DNA of 64,000 nt from Parabacteroides sp. PFB2-10 (GCF_029893085.1 NZ_JARXWI010000008.1:124001-188000), one strand, 5' to 3'; shown: positions 7,344 through 16,594, numbered from the stretch's first letter. The notes: generated from the sequence alone by a model not told the origin. Program-made: numbers and translations.

Positions 7344-8243
7344 TTAATTAGTATTCATCTCAATCGCTTTCCGATGTATCTCATTTAGCTTCTCCTTTAG
7401 ATGTAACGGCTTGATTACTTTCAGGGACTCACTTTGTGAAAGCAATTCCATAAGGAAATCGTATGTAATTTTAACATACAACCGGATTCTAAATTCTTCG
7501 CTATTGTTTATTAGAACTTCTTGTGATTCATGGAGTGGAAAAGAGTTATTATATCTTCCACTTTTAGGAGGAAATGATAAAATCACCTCTTCTGCGACTT
7601 TATCCCTGTCGGAATAAATTCCAAAGGAGTTTGCAAATTCTTTATTGATATCTATTCGCTTATCCTTCTCAAATCTAACATACGTATCACTCAATTTATA
7701 AATGCGATCCAATCCCCAAGTTTTGATCAGTCCTTTTTCCTTCGGATCGCCATCAATCTCTACGGCAAGAAGATACCATCTTTTCTTAAATTCTTTTAAG
7801 GCATAAGGCATAACCTTTCTCACATGAGAAAAACTATTGTCATATTTAAGATAAAAGAAATCAACTATTCGACTTTCCTTTATTGCTTGTATAAGCGTAT
7901 GCAAATGCTCTGTCCCATTGAGCTTTGTTTTTTCCACAAAGACAAAATCAGGAAGAACACCTAAAAAATTGAATGGCTCAAATATTCTTTCAAGCCTTGA
8001 GTATTGTTCTTCATCCTCAGGAATGTAATAGCCATTATGTAACTTCGAGTATTCAATGCTAATATCAAAATCACGTATATCCCTTAAATCTCTCTGGATA
8101 GTTCGTTTAGAAACTATCGCTTGATAATAAGAGGACATCTCTTGTTGGATATAATCTACAAGATCATCTAAACTGATATACTTTTCACTCCGTATTTTAC
8201 TAATAATAAGTAAATAGCGCTGGATATACGTCGATTTTGACAT
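7344..8243 (-). CDS. WYL-domain transcriptional regulator
   Basis: A 299-residue protein. Residues 1-75 form a DeoR-like winged HTH (SKRTIQRDLRDIRDFDISIEY). Residues about 115-185 form the WYL domain with the diagnostic W156-Y157-L158 in KKRWYLLAVEID, an Sm-like ligand-binding fold. The C-terminal third is the usual WYL C-terminal extension. WYL regulators of this layout often repress or activate phage-defence operons and DNA-damage genes. It is the first gene of the three-gene operon and has a TACCTTTG -7 box just upstream, giving a very short 5' leader, so autoregulation is plausible. Confidence 0.88.
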   Translation of the reverse strand: MSKSTYIQRYLLIISKIRSEKYISLDDLVDYIQQEMSSYYQAIVSKRTIQRDLRDIRDFDISIEYSKLHNGYYIPEDEEQYSRLERIFEPFNFLGVLPDFVFVEKTKLNGTEHLHTLIQAIKESRIVDFFYLKYDNSFSHVRKVMPYALKEFKKRWYLLAVEIDGDPKEKGLIKTWGLDRIYKLSDTYVRFEKDKRIDINKEFANSFGIYSDRDKVAEEVILSFPPKSGRYNNSFPLHESQEVLINNSEEFRIRLYVKITYDFLMELLSQSESLKVIKPLHLKEKLNEIHRKAIEMNTN

Positions 8244-8262
8244 AATATAATCAATTATTTGA

Positions 8263-8270
8263 CAAAGGTA
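8263..8270 (-). promoter_or_regulatory. -7 box for the WYL operon
   Basis: TACCTTTG on the minus strand, 20 bases before the WYL start codon. Confidence 0.5.
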
Positions 8271-8324
8271 AGCTACTCAAATGCCAAAGGATGTCATTCT
8301 ACTTTATAATATACACTTTTCAAT

Positions 8325-8348
8325 AACCTTCTGGTCATCCCGAAGGTT
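8325..8348 (-). terminator. Weak hairpin after the S9 peptidase
   Basis: Perfect 7 bp stem (8325-8331 with 8342-8348) between the S9 peptidase stop and the WYL promoter. There is no clean T-run, so termination is uncertain. Confidence 0.3.
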
Positions 8349-8395
8349 CCGACTGAACAAAACCGCGTAAAACAAAAGAACTCTAAAGGAACAAA

Positions 8396-10624
8396 TCATT
8401 CCCACTCCGGTGGATCTTGATTTTTCAGGTGCTTCACAAAGAAATCGTGCATTTTGCGCAATTCAAAATCACCTCCTAAACTATGTCCTTTGCCGGGCAG
8501 GTAGAGCTGCTCAAAGTTTTTATTGGCTTTCATCAAAGCACTGACCACTTGCAGGGTTGAAGTCGGATCGACATTATCATCCAATTCGCCGTTCACCAAT
8601 AGCAGCTTCCCTTTTAATAGATGGGCATTATCGACATTCGAAGACTCGCTATAGGATTTATCGATCGGATAACCCATCCATTGTTCGTTCCACCACATTT
8701 TATCCATCCGGTTATCATGACAACCACAGAAAGCAACCGCCACCTTATAGAAATCATTGTGGAAAAGCAACGCAGCCATGGCATTCTGCCCACCAGCCGA
8801 CCAGCCATAAATACCCACACGGGATATATCCATATAGGGGTATTTCTCTGCAGCTGCCTCGATCCATAGCTTACGATCCGGGAAACCGGCATCTTTCAGA
8901 TTCTTCCAGGACACATCATGGAAGGCTTTGGAACGGTTATAGGTTCCCATTCCATCAATCGATACCACAATAAAACCTAATTCAGCCAATTTGGAAATCA
9001 AATGGTAAGTAGGAGAAAAATTCTTATTCACATGTGAATCATGCGGCCCGGCATAGATCATTTCAATTACCGGATAGCTCTTATTCGGATCGAAATGGCT
9101 GGGGCGAATAATATTCCCCCAAATATCGGTCTGTCCATCTCTGCCCTTGGCATGGAACACTTCCGGCATCGTCCAGCCTTTTGCTATCAGATCTTCGATA
9201 TCCGCCTTTTCCAGATCCATCGTTTTCTCGGCCGTATCGGTCTTTTTCAACAGATAAACAGGGGGCAGATCCGGACGTGAATAGGAATCAACAAAATAGG
9301 CATAATCATCTGAAAAAACAGCACGATGGTTTCCATTTTCTTTTGTCAGATCGGCAAAGCCGGTGCCATCGAGCTTGATGCAACAATAATGAAGGTTATA
9401 AGGATCTTCCTCCTTATTAAAACCGGAGGCAGTAAAATAGATCATACCCCGCTCTTCATCTACTTTCAACACATCCCTAACCACCCATTCGCCTTTGGTT
9501 ATCTGTCGGATCACACGTCCTGTATGACCATCAAGCATATACAGATGGCGCCATCCGTCACGTTCTGAGATCCATAGCGTTTGTTGCCCATCATTCAGAT
9601 AATATTTATAAAGCTTATTGTAATAGATAAACGTTTCCGATTGTTCATCAACCACATGATGTATCTTACCGTCCTTCGCATTCACTTCGGCGACAATAAA
9701 ACGTTGATGTCCTCTTTCATTAAAATCAAAGGTAAACCCTCTCCCATCCGCACGCCATCCGGTCAACCGGAGAGAATACTGATTTTCATACAGATCCGTA
9801 TCCAATGGCATCTGCGTCTTATTTTCAACATCGAACATAACCGGTAGCCTCACCGCTAAAAGGTCACCCGGCTTGGCATAATTGCGCCACCGGAGTTCGG
9901 GTTGCAGCTGTTTTTCCGGAGCGGACTCTATCAACGGAATCCTGCGCGTCTCCGTATCTTTCACTTTAAGTGTGATCAGTCTCCTGGAGTCAGGAGACCA
10001 TACTAATTGCGAACTATAATAATGGTTCATGGTACCGTCCATGGTCAGAGCGAATTCCTCTTCATTGAACGTACGTTTTATGTACACGTTGTTATCACGA
10101 ACGTATGCCTCCCATAAGTTGTCTGGCGACACGACCGAATTTCCGGTGCGAACCATCGCATTATTCGAACGGGGATCTCTTCGGGACGCATTTTCTTCCG
10201 CCGCACCATTGGCATTGAGACGAATCAACTTATTCTGACGGATAATATACTCCCAACTGGCTCCTCCAGCCATAAAGGTCATCTTTTCCTTATCAGGAAA
10301 TTCCACATTGGCCAAGGGGAGGTTATTCCGGCTCACTTCTCCTTCGATCTCCTTACTCAATAAAGAAGCCAGCTTATCGTGCGAAAAAGCATAGTTTTTT
10401 TGTCGTTTATCGGCATCGACCATGTAGTAGAAATCCCCTCCTCTTTCATGGTTCATATACCAGAATGTATGTGTACCGTTAATCCATTGCGGCTGGATGG
10501 ATGCCGCATAGACATACTTGTTTAGGTGCAAGATCGTATCAGAACGATCATAGTCTGTTTTTGTAACCTGTGCTAACGCAACGATTGGAAGCAACAGAAA
10601 GAGTGCAAAAAAAATCTTCTTCAT
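8396..10624 (-). CDS. S9 family prolyl oligopeptidase / dipeptidyl peptidase IV
   Basis: A 742-residue exported peptidase. It has a signal peptide (MKKIFFALFLLLPIVALAQ), an N-terminal DPP-IV beta-propeller (about 40-480) and a C-terminal alpha/beta hydrolase with catalytic Ser near 609 in YGWSAGGQN, Asp near 682 in NGELDDNVDP and His near 712 in PGKGHSLGG. It cleaves dipeptides after proline or alanine from peptides, probably in the periplasm or at the surface. The open frame extends upstream to 10777 through the tRNA-His gene, which cannot be coding; ATG at 10624 is the true start. A perfect inverted repeat touches this start codon. Upstream is tRNA-His with its own terminator. Confidence 0.93.
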   Translation of the reverse strand: MKKIFFALFLLLPIVALAQVTKTDYDRSDTILHLNKYVYAASIQPQWINGTHTFWYMNHERGGDFYYMVDADKRQKNYAFSHDKLASLLSKEIEGEVSRNNLPLANVEFPDKEKMTFMAGGASWEYIIRQNKLIRLNANGAAEENASRRDPRSNNAMVRTGNSVVSPDNLWEAYVRDNNVYIKRTFNEEEFALTMDGTMNHYYSSQLVWSPDSRRLITLKVKDTETRRIPLIESAPEKQLQPELRWRNYAKPGDLLAVRLPVMFDVENKTQMPLDTDLYENQYSLRLTGWRADGRGFTFDFNERGHQRFIVAEVNAKDGKIHHVVDEQSETFIYYNKLYKYYLNDGQQTLWISERDGWRHLYMLDGHTGRVIRQITKGEWVVRDVLKVDEERGMIYFTASGFNKEEDPYNLHYCCIKLDGTGFADLTKENGNHRAVFSDDYAYFVDSYSRPDLPPVYLLKKTDTAEKTMDLEKADIEDLIAKGWTMPEVFHAKGRDGQTDIWGNIIRPSHFDPNKSYPVIEMIYAGPHDSHVNKNFSPTYHLISKLAELGFIVVSIDGMGTYNRSKAFHDVSWKNLKDAGFPDRKLWIEAAAEKYPYMDISRVGIYGWSAGGQNAMAALLFHNDFYKVAVAFCGCHDNRMDKMWWNEQWMGYPIDKSYSESSNVDNAHLLKGKLLLVNGELDDNVDPTSTLQVVSALMKANKNFEQLYLPGKGHSLGGDFELRKMHDFFVKHLKNQDPPEWE

Positions 10625-10660
10625 AATTGTATTATTGTTTAGAAATGCAATAATACAATT
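10625..10660 (-). promoter_or_regulatory. 13 bp perfect inverted repeat abutting the S9 peptidase start
   Basis: Arms 10625-10637 and 10648-10660 (AATTGTATTATTG and its complement) with a 10 base loop. The 3' arm ends at the base before the ATG, so the mRNA would carry a hairpin directly against the start codon. As DNA it could be an operator. Confidence 0.6.
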
Positions 10661-10699
10661 CTTTTGCATACCATCTCCCTGGAATACTCTTAAAAAACA

Positions 10700-10734
10700 A
10701 AAAAAGCCGTCCCCAATACTGAGAACGGCCTTTT
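10700..10734 (-). terminator. Terminator after tRNA-His
   Basis: On the minus strand, GCCGT and ACGGC arms (10725-10729 with 10706-10710), a 14 base loop, then a T-rich tail. It starts one base after the tRNA 3' end. Confidence 0.7.
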
Positions 10735-10735
10735 G

Positions 10736-10810
10736 GGTGAAAGACGGGATTCGAACCCGCGACCCTTGGAACCACAATCCAATGCTCTAACCAGCTGAGC
10801 TACAATCACC
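10736..10810 (-). tRNA. tRNA-His (GTG)
   Basis: Cloverleaf with anticodon GTG (complement of 10773-10775) in loop TTGTGGT, D arm GCTC/GAGC and T loop TTCGAAT. The extra 5' G (10810) opposite C73 (10736) is the usual histidine identity pair. CCA is not encoded. Acceptor pairs 5-68 and 6-67 are T opposite T, which is unusual. Confidence 0.92.
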
Positions 10811-10850
10811 ATATTTGTCTATCCAAAAGACACTTCTTTTTAAGACGGTG

Positions 10851-10858
10851 CAAAGATA
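10851..10858 (-). promoter_or_regulatory. -7 box for tRNA-His
   Basis: TATCTTTG on the minus strand with CTTG 19 bases upstream (10878-10881 on the plus strand). Transcription would start near 10844. Confidence 0.6.
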
Positions 10859-10885
10859 GAACTTATTTGTTAAATCACAAGAGAT

Positions 10886-11770
10886 TTAACCATAAATTTC
10901 TTTTTTTCCGGCCAACAGCGTATTGCGCATAAGGGATATAATCGTCATCGGCCCTACCCCACCCGGTACCGGCGTAATATAGGAACATTTTGGCGCCACC
11001 TCATCAAACTTAACATCACCGGTCAGTTTGAAACCACTCTTTGTCAAGGCGCTGGGCACACGCGTCGTGCCTACATCCACAACGACTACACCCTCTTTCA
11101 CCATATCCCCTTTCAGGAATTCGGGAACTCCTAATGCCGCAATAATAATATCAGCGCTCAGGCACATCTCTTTCAGGTTTTTGCTACGGCTATGGCATAC
11201 CGTTACCGTACAGTCGCCCGGATAAGCCTTTTGCATCATCAATGTCGCCATCGGTTTGCCGACGATATTGCTACGTCCCAGCACCACACAATGCTTACCC
11301 TGCGTCTCTATTTCATAACGTCTGAGAAGCTCCAGGATACCAGCCGGAGTAGCTGAAAGGAAACAGGGAAGCCCAATCGACATACGTCCGACATTGATCG
11401 GATGGAATCCGTCCACATCCTTACGATAATCAATGGCTTCAATCACTTTTTGTTCCGATATATGCTTCGGTAAAGGTAGCTGCACAATAAACCCATCCAC
11501 ATCCGGATCGTTATTCAATGCTTCCACCTGATTCAAAAGTTCATCTTCCGTTACATCTTCCTCGTAACGGATCAGAGAAGATTTGAATCCGATCTCTTCA
11601 CATGTGCGAACCTTACTGGCTACATACGTTTCGCTACCGCCATCATGTCCTACCAGAATAGCTGCCAGATGAGGGATCTTACCACCTTCCGCTTTGATGC
11701 GAGCCACCTCTTCGGCCATTTCCTGCTTCATCTGAGCAGAGACCGCCTTACCGTCTAAAAGCTTATACAT
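10886..11770 (-). CDS. folD: Bifunctional methylenetetrahydrofolate dehydrogenase / cyclohydrolase
   Basis: Interconverts 5,10-methylene-, 5,10-methenyl- and 10-formyl-tetrahydrofolate using NADP in the cytoplasm. The 294-residue length is normal. The catalytic lysine is in YVASKVR (K53), the second folate motif is [12 protein letters not shown] near 110, and the nucleotide-binding loop is [13 protein letters not shown] near 165. The C-terminal [16 protein letters not shown] is family-typical. It lies 18 bp after ffh on the same strand, so it is probably cotranscribed with it, a conserved Bacteroidales pair. Start ATG at 11770 gives the standard N-terminus. Confidence 0.96.
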   Translation of the reverse strand: MYKLLDGKAVSAQMKQEMAEEVARIKAEGGKIPHLAAILVGHDGGSETYVASKVRTCEEIGFKSSLIRYEEDVTEDELLNQVEALNNDPDVDGFIVQLPLPKHISEQKVIEAIDYRKDVDGFHPINVGRMSIGLPCFLSATPAGILELLRRYEIETQGKHCVVLGRSNIVGKPMATLMMQKAYPGDCTVTVCHSRSKNLKEMCLSADIIIAALGVPEFLKGDMVKEGVVVVDVGTTRVPSALTKSGFKLTGDVKFDEVAPKCSYITPVPGGVGPMTIISLMRNTLLAGKKEIYG

Positions 11771-11788
11771 AGAATTATATCTTGAAAG

Positions 11789-13117
11789 TTATCGTCTCTT
11801 CATCTTAGGCATATTCTTCATGCCCGGTTTCATCTGCGTCATCATACGCATCATCTTACGTGTTTCATCAAATTGTTTGATCAGTTTGTTGACCTCCTGA
11901 ACCGTTGTTCCGCTCCCATTAGCAATACGCTGACGGCGCGAACCGTTCAACACCGCCGGGTTCGTGCGTTCCTCCGGAGTCATCGAATAGATAATCGCTT
12001 CAATTGTTTTAAAGGCATTATCATCGATATCAATATCCTTCATCGCTTTGCCTACACCGGGAATCATCGAAGCCAACTCTTTCAGGTTACCCATCTTCTT
12101 GATCTGCTGGATCTGACCAATAAAATCGTTGAAGTCGAATTGGTTTTTCGCAATCTTCTTTTGCAAGCGGCGAGCCTCTTCTTCGTCATATTGCTCCTGA
12201 GCACGTTCTACCAAAGAAACAATATCACCCATGCCCAATATACGGTCGGCCATACGTGACGGATGGAACACATCCAGTGCATCCATCTTTTCACCCGTTC
12301 CGACAAACTTGATCGGCTTATTGACAACAGAACGTATAGAAAGCGCCGCCCCACCACGGGTGTCACCGTCCAATTTAGTCAGAACCACCCCGTCAAAGTC
12401 TAAGCGTTCATTAAATTCTTTGGCGGTATTAACGGCGTCCTGCCCCGTCATGGAGTCGACAACAAACAGCGTCTCATTCGGCTGGATAGCCTTCTTGATG
12501 GCTTCAATCTCGTTCATCATCTGCTCATCGATAGCCAGACGCCCTGCCGTATCGACAATAATCAGATCATTTCCTTTGATTTTCGCCTCTTTAATCGCAT
12601 TCAGCGCAATTTGAACAGGGTTTTTGTTTTCTATTTCAGAATAGACAGGTACCCCTATCTGCTCGCCCAACACATGCAACTGTTCGATAGCCGCGGGACG
12701 ATATACGTCAGCAGCCACCAAAAGAGGCTTCTTCCCACGTTTTGTTTTCAGCATGTTTGCCAATTTGCCGGTAAAGGTAGTCTTACCCGATCCCTGCAAA
12801 CCGGACATCAGGATAATCGCCGGACTGCCGTCCAGATTCACATCCACCGTATCTCCGCCCATCAGGGTAGCCAGTTCATCATGTACAATCTTGACCATCA
12901 ACTGACTCGGCTTCACAGCCGTCAGCACATTCTGTCCTAACGCTTTCTCCTTTACCGTATCTGTAAATTGCTTGGCTACTTTATAATTCACGTCAGCATC
13001 CAACAACGCCCGACGCACATCCTTCAGGGTTTCCGCAACATTAATCTCCGTAATTTTGCCTTCCCCCTTCAACAGCTTAAACGACCTATCTAACCGTTCG
13101 CTTAAATTCTCAAACAT
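11789..13117 (-). CDS. ffh: Signal recognition particle GTPase Ffh
   Basis: The protein part of the signal recognition particle, which binds signal sequences on ribosomes and targets them to FtsY at the membrane. At 442 residues it has the N-terminal helical bundle (MFENLSERLDRSFKLLKGEGKI), the GTPase domain with GLQGSGKTT near 108, DTAGR near 190 and TKLDGD near 248, and a Met-rich M domain (ending RKMMRMMTQMKPGMKNMPKMKRR) that binds 4.5S RNA. The 4.5S RNA gene is not seen here. A TACCTTTG box 41 bases upstream gives a short leader. Confidence 0.97.
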   Translation of the reverse strand: MFENLSERLDRSFKLLKGEGKITEINVAETLKDVRRALLDADVNYKVAKQFTDTVKEKALGQNVLTAVKPSQLMVKIVHDELATLMGGDTVDVNLDGSPAIILMSGLQGSGKTTFTGKLANMLKTKRGKKPLLVAADVYRPAAIEQLHVLGEQIGVPVYSEIENKNPVQIALNAIKEAKIKGNDLIIVDTAGRLAIDEQMMNEIEAIKKAIQPNETLFVVDSMTGQDAVNTAKEFNERLDFDGVVLTKLDGDTRGGAALSIRSVVNKPIKFVGTGEKMDALDVFHPSRMADRILGMGDIVSLVERAQEQYDEEEARRLQKKIAKNQFDFNDFIGQIQQIKKMGNLKELASMIPGVGKAMKDIDIDDNAFKTIEAIIYSMTPEERTNPAVLNGSRRQRIANGSGTTVQEVNKLIKQFDETRKMMRMMTQMKPGMKNMPKMKRR

Positions 13118-13157
13118 ACTATCTATTTTTGTTGATTATCCATATTTTATTGAGCGG

Positions 13158-13165
13158 CAAAGGTA
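13158..13165 (-). promoter_or_regulatory. -7 box for ffh-folD
   Basis: TACCTTTG on the minus strand; transcription would start near 13151, 34 bases before ffh. Confidence 0.5.
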
Positions 13166-13242
13166 AGAAAAATATCCGGAACGATCATACCATAAACAGA
13201 GGATAAGATGATAAGGATATTTTTCGTCGGAGTTCTCACTGG

Positions 13243-13330
13243 TTGACAGTTGTCAATCAATTGATTGATAATTATCGTTTAATTGTTTGACAATCGTCAA
13301 TTAATGCGTTGACAATTATCAATCAGTGAA
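13243..13330. promoter_or_regulatory. Array of four 22 bp units, each with a 14 bp palindrome
   Basis: Units start at 13243, 13265, 13287 and 13309, exactly 22 bp apart. Each begins with a near-palindrome of form TTGACAATTGTCAA (variants TTGACAGTTGTCAA, TTGATAATTATCGT, TTGACAATCGTCAA, TTGACAATTATCAA) followed by 8 bp. Two-turn spacing puts all sites on one DNA face, as for a cooperatively bound operator. It lies between the divergent ffh and hybrid-sensor promoters. The rest of 13118-13525 holds only those two promoter boxes. Confidence 0.65.
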
Positions 13331-13398
13331 AAACCAGGCGAAAAACAGGGGAAGATCAAATCAGAAAGAAGTTGAAGAGTAAAATTGAAACTTTTGAT

Positions 13399-13406
13399 TA
13401 CCTTTG
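13399..13406 (+). promoter_or_regulatory. -7 box for the hybrid sensor gene
   Basis: TACCTTTG; would give a leader of about 110 bases. The -33 match is weak. Confidence 0.4.
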
Positions 13407-13525
13407 TTTTAGGTTCATTTCTATTAGGTATAAAGGAGGATGTCGGTATTGTCCCCGGCACAGTGGATAGAGTCGATTCTTCTTTGACATTCAGATTTTG
13501 ACTGCAATTCGCAATAAATAGTATT

Positions 13526-16420
13526 ATGAAAACAAATAACAAATCGATATCAAAGTGGGGAAAACAGGGTCTGTTGTGGTTTGCTGCCGCTTTGGGGGTG
13601 GTTATACTGCTTTTCTTTTTCTTCTTCAAACCTTCTTGGAAGGAGCAGATATCCGCGCTTGAAATACAGAAAAAACAATGGGTTGCCGATATGCGGGAGG
13701 CTTTTCCGCAGCAGAGCTACGATCCGGTAGAACTCAAAAAGCGTCTTGATTATTACCAGGAGACGGGCAATAAGATTGGTGAGCAGGTGATATTCCGTGC
13801 CTTGGGTAATGATGCACGCAATACATCGCAATTTCGATTGGCTATTGAGAACCATACCGCAGCGCTTCAGATTGGCTATGAGATTGGCGACACGATCTTT
13901 ATCACCACGGTTTTGAATGAACTGGGAACCGACTTCCGGCGAATAGGCGCGCTCAACGAAGCCGCCCCCTACCATTATCTCTCCCTGCGGATAGCCGAAG
14001 AATACGGGGGAGAGGACAGAGCGACCATCAGCCGCAACATGGCCAGTTCCTACAACGGGCTGGGCGTGATCTACCACTCCATAAACGAGGAACAGGAGGC
14101 GATACGCAGCTATGAGAAAGCGCTTGAGATAGAAATAGGAAACAATAACCTGCGTGGTATCGCTATGAACTACGCCAATATCGGCTCGGTCTATTTCGAT
14201 ATGGGCGATCAGACAAAGGCTGAGGAATACTACCGCCGTTCACTCGATTATAACGAAAAGGCCAACCTGCCGCTCGGCATCGCCCTCTGTCTTATCAATA
14301 TCGGACATATTTATGAGGCGCAAGGTGACGATCGCCGCGCATTGACCCAGTATGAAGAGGCTTACGAATTGCTTTCGGACACATCCGACCGATGGCATTG
14401 GTTGAATGCCTGTTTTAGCATCGGAAAGATACATCTCAAGAGCGGGCAACTCGTTAAGGCATGGCCCTACCTCGATGCCGCTCTGCGTACCGCCAGCGCG
14501 ATCAACTCGCCGCAGCATATCAAACAAGCCTACGAATTGCGCTCGGAGTATCACCATAAGCGAGGTGATTTCAAGCAGTCTGTCGATGATCTGCGTATTA
14601 GCCGCGCCTATGCCGACACCCTGCAGCAGAACCAGGAAACAGGGCGGCTGCTCGACTCGCGCGTCAAGTATGAAACAGAAAAATATGCCAAACAGATTGA
14701 AGAGCTGGATGAGCTCAATCGCGAACAGGAGGCCAAGCGAAAGGCAACCCTATTGTTGATGACACCTGTTATCCTCGGCCTGCTTATCCTGTTACTATTG
14801 ATACTCTATAAACGCCGACTGGAGCGCCAACAGACAATCGAACTCAAGAATATCGAGCGGATGCGTTCGAACTTCTTTACCCATATCACCCACGAGTTTC
14901 GTACACCCATCACGGTGATTACCGGTCTGAGCGATCATATCTTGTCGACCATAAAAGAGACCGATAGCCCCGAGGCGAAAGATCTCAAAGCCATCCGCCG
15001 GCAGGGGCGTAACCTGATGCATCTGGTCAACCAACTGCTCGACTTCTCGCGATCCGAAGCGGGTGTCAGCAAACCGCGTTGGCGACAGGGTGATCTGGTG
15101 GAGTACCTGCATGTCATTGCCGAACCCTACGCGCAATATGCCCGCAGCCGGGAGATTGACCTCTTCGTGTATAGCGAAGTGGATACTCTTTCGATGAATT
15201 TCATCGCATCCTCTGTTAAAAAGGTAATGAGCAACCTGCTCTCCAACGCCATCAAACACTGTTCGGCGGGAGATAAGATCGTAGTGCATCTCCGCCACGA
15301 TAAGGCGGCCGGCCAATGCGTGATACAGGTGAAGGATACGGGTGAAGGCATCACGCCCGAGCGTCTACCCCATATTTTCGAGCTCTATTACACCTCCGAC
15401 GCGGAGAACGGTGATCATGTCGGCAGCGGCATCGGGCTTGCCCTTTCGAAGCAACTCGTCGAAGAGGCGGGAGGTATGATTGGTGTTTCCAGTACTGTTG
15501 GCAAGGGTACTGAATTTACCTTGTCGTTGCCGGTGTCGAATGATCCTATACCGGTAGAGGCACGCGAAGAGCTGAACGAAGAGGATGCCGGCATCCATTT
15601 GGCCGACCTCGATACAGATGGCGATGAAAACACGACACCGGGCAAGGCTTCGAATACGAAGAAGATGATTCTGATCGTGGAAGACAACAAAGATGTGGCG
15701 CATTATATGCATACGATCCTTGCGCAAAGATATACGTTGATTCACGCTTCGAACGGCAACGAAGGGCTGTTGATGGCCGAACAACACATACCCGATCTGA
15801 TTATCACCGACGTGATGATGCCCGAAAAGGATGGCTATGCCTTTACCGCCGACCTGCGCGCTTCGATCGCCGTGGCGCATATCCCCGTGATTATGGTTAC
15901 CGCCAAAGGTACAACCGAGGATAAGCTCGATGGTCTTAGGGTGGGTGCCGATGCTTATCTGGCCAAACCCTTCGACGAACGCGAACTATTGGTGCGCATC
16001 AAACAACTGCTCGACAGCCGCGCCATGCTGATGAAGACCTACGCAAACGCCCTCTTCCAGGCAGGAACGGCCTCCCATACCGACCCGAATATGGCTTTTA
16101 TCACCAAATTATCCTCCGTTGTCAACAGCCATCTCAACGATGCCGACTACTTCCCCACCGGGCTTGCGCAGGATATGTGTTTGAGTGAATCGCAACTGGG
16201 ACGCAAACTGAAGGCCATGACCGGGCATACCATCACCTCTTTCGTGATGCAGGCGCGCCTGAACAAAGCCAAATTGTTGCTCTCCAAGCGCGACCGATCG
16301 ATCAAAGAGGTGGCTTTCGACTGTGGATTCAGCGACTTGAGCTACTTCTCCCGTTCGTTCCGAAAGGCATTCGGCTATACCCCGTCGCAGTTTATCAAGA
16401 TACCGGAAGAGAGAGGGTAG
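13526..16420 (+). CDS. Hybrid two-component system with TPR sensor (HTCS)
   Basis: A 964-residue single-chain two-component system. A membrane helix at about 16-34 and another at about 405-427 enclose an extracytoplasmic region of tetratricopeptide repeats (about 60-385). Then come a coiled linker, HisKA with the phospho-acceptor His near 455 (THEFRTPITVI), HATPase (NAIKHC, DTGEG, GSGIGLAL), a receiver domain with Asp near 760 (IITDVMMPEKDGY), and an AraC-type double HTH at the end (IKEVAFDCGFSDLSYFSRSFRKAFGYTPSQF). Bacteroidota HTCS proteins sense a ligand outside and activate nearby genes directly. Here the usual Reg_prop/Y_Y_Y propeller is replaced by TPRs. The operon 16671-20724 just downstream is the likely target, by position only. 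Confidence 0.92.
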   Translation: MKTNNKSISKWGKQGLLWFAAALGVVILLFFFFFKPSWKEQISALEIQKKQWVADMREAFPQQSYDPVELKKRLDYYQETGNKIGEQVIFRALGNDARNTSQFRLAIENHTAALQIGYEIGDTIFITTVLNELGTDFRRIGALNEAAPYHYLSLRIAEEYGGEDRATISRNMASSYNGLGVIYHSINEEQEAIRSYEKALEIEIGNNNLRGIAMNYANIGSVYFDMGDQTKAEEYYRRSLDYNEKANLPLGIALCLINIGHIYEAQGDDRRALTQYEEAYELLSDTSDRWHWLNACFSIGKIHLKSGQLVKAWPYLDAALRTASAINSPQHIKQAYELRSEYHHKRGDFKQSVDDLRISRAYADTLQQNQETGRLLDSRVKYETEKYAKQIEELDELNREQEAKRKATLLLMTPVILGLLILLLLILYKRRLERQQTIELKNIERMRSNFFTHITHEFRTPITVITGLSDHILSTIKETDSPEAKDLKAIRRQGRNLMHLVNQLLDFSRSEAGVSKPRWRQGDLVEYLHVIAEPYAQYARSREIDLFVYSEVDTLSMNFIASSVKKVMSNLLSNAIKHCSAGDKIVVHLRHDKAAGQCVIQVKDTGEGITPERLPHIFELYYTSDAENGDHVGSGIGLALSKQLVEEAGGMIGVSSTVGKGTEFTLSLPVSNDPIPVEAREELNEEDAGIHLADLDTDGDENTTPGKASNTKKMILIVEDNKDVAHYMHTILAQRYTLIHASNGNEGLLMAEQHIPDLIITDVMMPEKDGYAFTADLRASIAVAHIPVIMVTAKGTTEDKLDGLRVGADAYLAKPFDERELLVRIKQLLDSRAMLMKTYANALFQAGTASHTDPNMAFITKLSSVVNSHLNDADYFPTGLAQDMCLSESQLGRKLKAMTGHTITSFVMQARLNKAKLLLSKRDRSIKEVAFDCGFSDLSYFSRSFRKAFGYTPSQFIKIPEERG

Positions 16421-16594
16421 TAATTAGTGTTTAGTGATTAGTGTATAGTGTTTTCTGAATTAGACCAATATATCAACAGATAATCAGTCTGTTAACTCCT
16501 TCCGGTGCGGAAATAGTACAACTTTCATGCATAGATTGCGGATGCCGTCCTACTTGATGCGGAATCTGTGATAGCCCTTCTGTGCCTATACCCA

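Noticed and set aside
10625-10777. Longer N-terminus for the S9 peptidase
   Set aside because: Would read through tRNA-His and its terminator; the signal peptide begins at 10624.
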